The translations under genes and the position numbers were made by a program. 15,782 nt of DNA from UBA6544 sp049601975 (GTDB lineage Bacteria > Pseudomonadota > Alphaproteobacteria > UBA8366), in assembly GCA_049601975.1 (NCBI GenBank), contig JBMYRC010000101.1, positions 1 through 15,782 on the forward strand. Direction: 5' to 3'. The notes under the pieces are model-generated. The model worked only from the letters and a program-made list of their open reading frames with translations, was not told the DNA's origin and did not search any database. Positions 15,019 to 15,782 of this stretch are shown here, piece after piece. How positions within the stretch are numbered: the first letter of the stretch is position 1; each line of letters opens with the position of its first letter.

Positions 15019-15062
15019 GGGAGGGTTAATGGCAAGAGAAACCTATCTAAATAACCTCTCCC
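15019..15062. repeat. Imperfect inverted repeat in the 142-bp divergent gap
   Basis: GGGAGGGTTA (15019-15028) and TAACCTCTCCC (15052-15062) pair over ten positions with one bulged base around a 23-nt spacer. It lies between the divergent starts at 14974 and 15117 and may be an operator or chance. Nothing else was recognised in the gap. Confidence 0.3.
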
Positions 15063-15116
15063 CTTGCGATAATTGCCGGTTTGGCATAGGCACGGTTGAT
15101 GGCCGAGGAAATCGAT

Positions 15117-15782
15117 ATGAGTGATGCTGAGCGGGCAATCTGTCCTGTCTGTAAATCTCGCCAAACCGACGACTTTCAAGATGTTCGGGAGTATCATTTC
15201 CAAATATGCGCGGCTTGTCGGTTCGTCTTTCTCCATCCGATGCCCTCAGAAATGGTCTTGGAGAGCATCTATAATACCGGTGATCAGATTACACCGAACT
15301 TTTATCCGAAAGCCAAATCCAGGCTCCATCGGGCCTTGCGAATCGCAATACATTTGTATCGCTTCGCCTGGCGCGGTCCGGTTCTCGATGTCGGATGTGG
15401 CGGTGGATTTCAGGTGGAAGCATTTCGCAGGTTTGGGATGCGACCGACAGGGCTCGACATCAGCGCGAATTCCATTGCATTCGCGCGCAATGCATTCAGT
15501 AAAAATAAATTTTATTGTGAGAAATTTGAAGATTTTGAAATAAGAAATAATAAATTTAAATTAATATACTCTTCTGAGGTAATAGAACATGTAGTAGATA
15601 TTGAATCATACATGAATTTTTTAATTGATAATACTGCAGATCGTGGATATGTGTATATAACGACACCCAACATCGACAGCCCACTGGTGCCTGAAAACAT
15701 TCTTGATTGGGATGTATTCAATCCACCGCGCCATGTTCAATTCTTCCAGCCAGAGAATTTGCGCCGCTTATTCGAGGACCGT
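15117..15782 (+). CDS. SAM-dependent methyltransferase with N-terminal CxxC/CxxC module, cut by the right edge
   Basis: The frame is open from ATG 15117 to the end of the window, giving 222 codons. GAGGA lies 7 nt upstream; an in-frame ATG at 15099 is a weaker alternative. The N-terminus has two cysteine pairs, C9-x2-C12 and C31-x2-C34, followed by RFVFLHPMP, as in methyltransferases that act on sugar or lipid-linked intermediates and some unrelated groups. The SAM-binding motif VLDVGCGGG is at 89-97. Then come GLDIS, SSEVIEHVVDIESYMNF (motif II region) and VYITTPNIDSP, as in the Methyltransf_23 family. NPPRHVQFFQPENL near the edge also fits. The protein is continuous, but codons from about 15498 to 15660 turn very AT-rich in the middle of the catalytic domain, then recover. 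The substrate is unknown. Confidence 0.83.
   Translation, partial: MSDAERAICPVCKSRQTDDFQDVREYHFQICAACRFVFLHPMPSEMVLESIYNTGDQITPNFYPKAKSRLHRALRIAIHLYRFAWRGPVLDVGCGGGFQVEAFRRFGMRPTGLDISANSIAFARNAFSKNKFYCEKFEDFEIRNNKFKLIYSSEVIEHVVDIESYMNFLIDNTADRGYVYITTPNIDSPLVPENILDWDVFNPPRHVQFFQPENLRRLFEDR

Noticed and set aside
14421..15236. Minus-strand open frame overlapping the FemAB-like gene start and crossing the divergent gap
   Set aside because: Out of frame with the recognised FemAB-like protein and of low-complexity Arg/Pro composition; it also overlaps the methyltransferase start on the other strand.
15121..15543. Plus-strand open frame of 140 codons at the start of the last gene
   Set aside because: It is one frame off the methyltransferase frame from 15117, which carries the cysteine pairs and the SAM motif and remains open to the window end.
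1..15782. CRISPR arrays, tRNA or rRNA genes, insertion sequences, toxin-antitoxin pairs and defence genes
   Set aside because: Looked for repeated spacers, cloverleaf-like segments, transposase motifs and small paired genes on both strands; none was seen.

Overview
The window looks like a chromosomal segment of an alphaproteobacterium, probably Rhodospirillales-like. The evidence is a MipZ division-site ATPase, an alphaproteobacterial clpS-clpA pair, a phasin of the polyhydroxyalkanoate (PHA) granule type, a SPOR-tailed D,D-carboxypeptidase, and moderately GC-rich codon use broken by a few AT-rich patches. I see no rRNA, tRNA, CRISPR array, insertion sequence or prophage gene. Most of the window is housekeeping or envelope metabolism. 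The less ordinary parts are noted below and in the findings.

Layout. (1) 1-463, minus: the 5' part of a phytanoyl-CoA-dioxygenase-type gene broken by a frameshift and an in-frame stop. (2) 546-2890, plus: mipZ, a von Willebrand A (VWA) domain protein and a membrane-anchored J-domain protein, packed as an apparent operon. (3) 2977-6585, plus: galU, ugd and a phosphomannomutase/phosphoglucomutase. Together these can supply the route from glucose-6-phosphate via glucose-1-phosphate and UDP-glucose to UDP-glucuronate for surface polysaccharide. (4) 6589-7773, minus: a periplasmic penicillin-binding-protein-type D,D-carboxypeptidase with a SPOR domain, convergent with the mutase. (5) 7774-8191: a 418-bp divergent control region with a good sigma70-type promoter for each flanking gene and three TGC-rich operator-like sites resembling binding sites of the PHA regulator PhaR. 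(6) 8192-8713, plus: the phasin, followed by a GC-rich hairpin. (7) 8835-9614, minus: a methyltransferase with a CxxC/CxxC zinc-knuckle-like N-terminus. (8) 9669-12411, plus: clpS and clpA, the N-degron adaptor and its AAA+ unfoldase. (9) 12408-14974, minus: a FemAB/GNAT-like acyltransferase upstream of a REC-REC-GGEEF diguanylate cyclase. The cyclase stop codon overlaps the clpA stop codon. (10) 15117 to the right edge, plus: a second, unrelated methyltransferase with a CxxC/CxxC N-terminus, cut by the window end and containing an abrupt AT-rich patch.

The strongest observations are the operator-like array in front of the phasin gene, the reversed order of intact and degenerate receiver domains in the diguanylate cyclase compared with PleD, the poorly characterised VWA plus membrane J-protein pair beside mipZ, the decayed dioxygenase gene, and the composition break inside the last gene. 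I do not see a clear new defence or mobile system.
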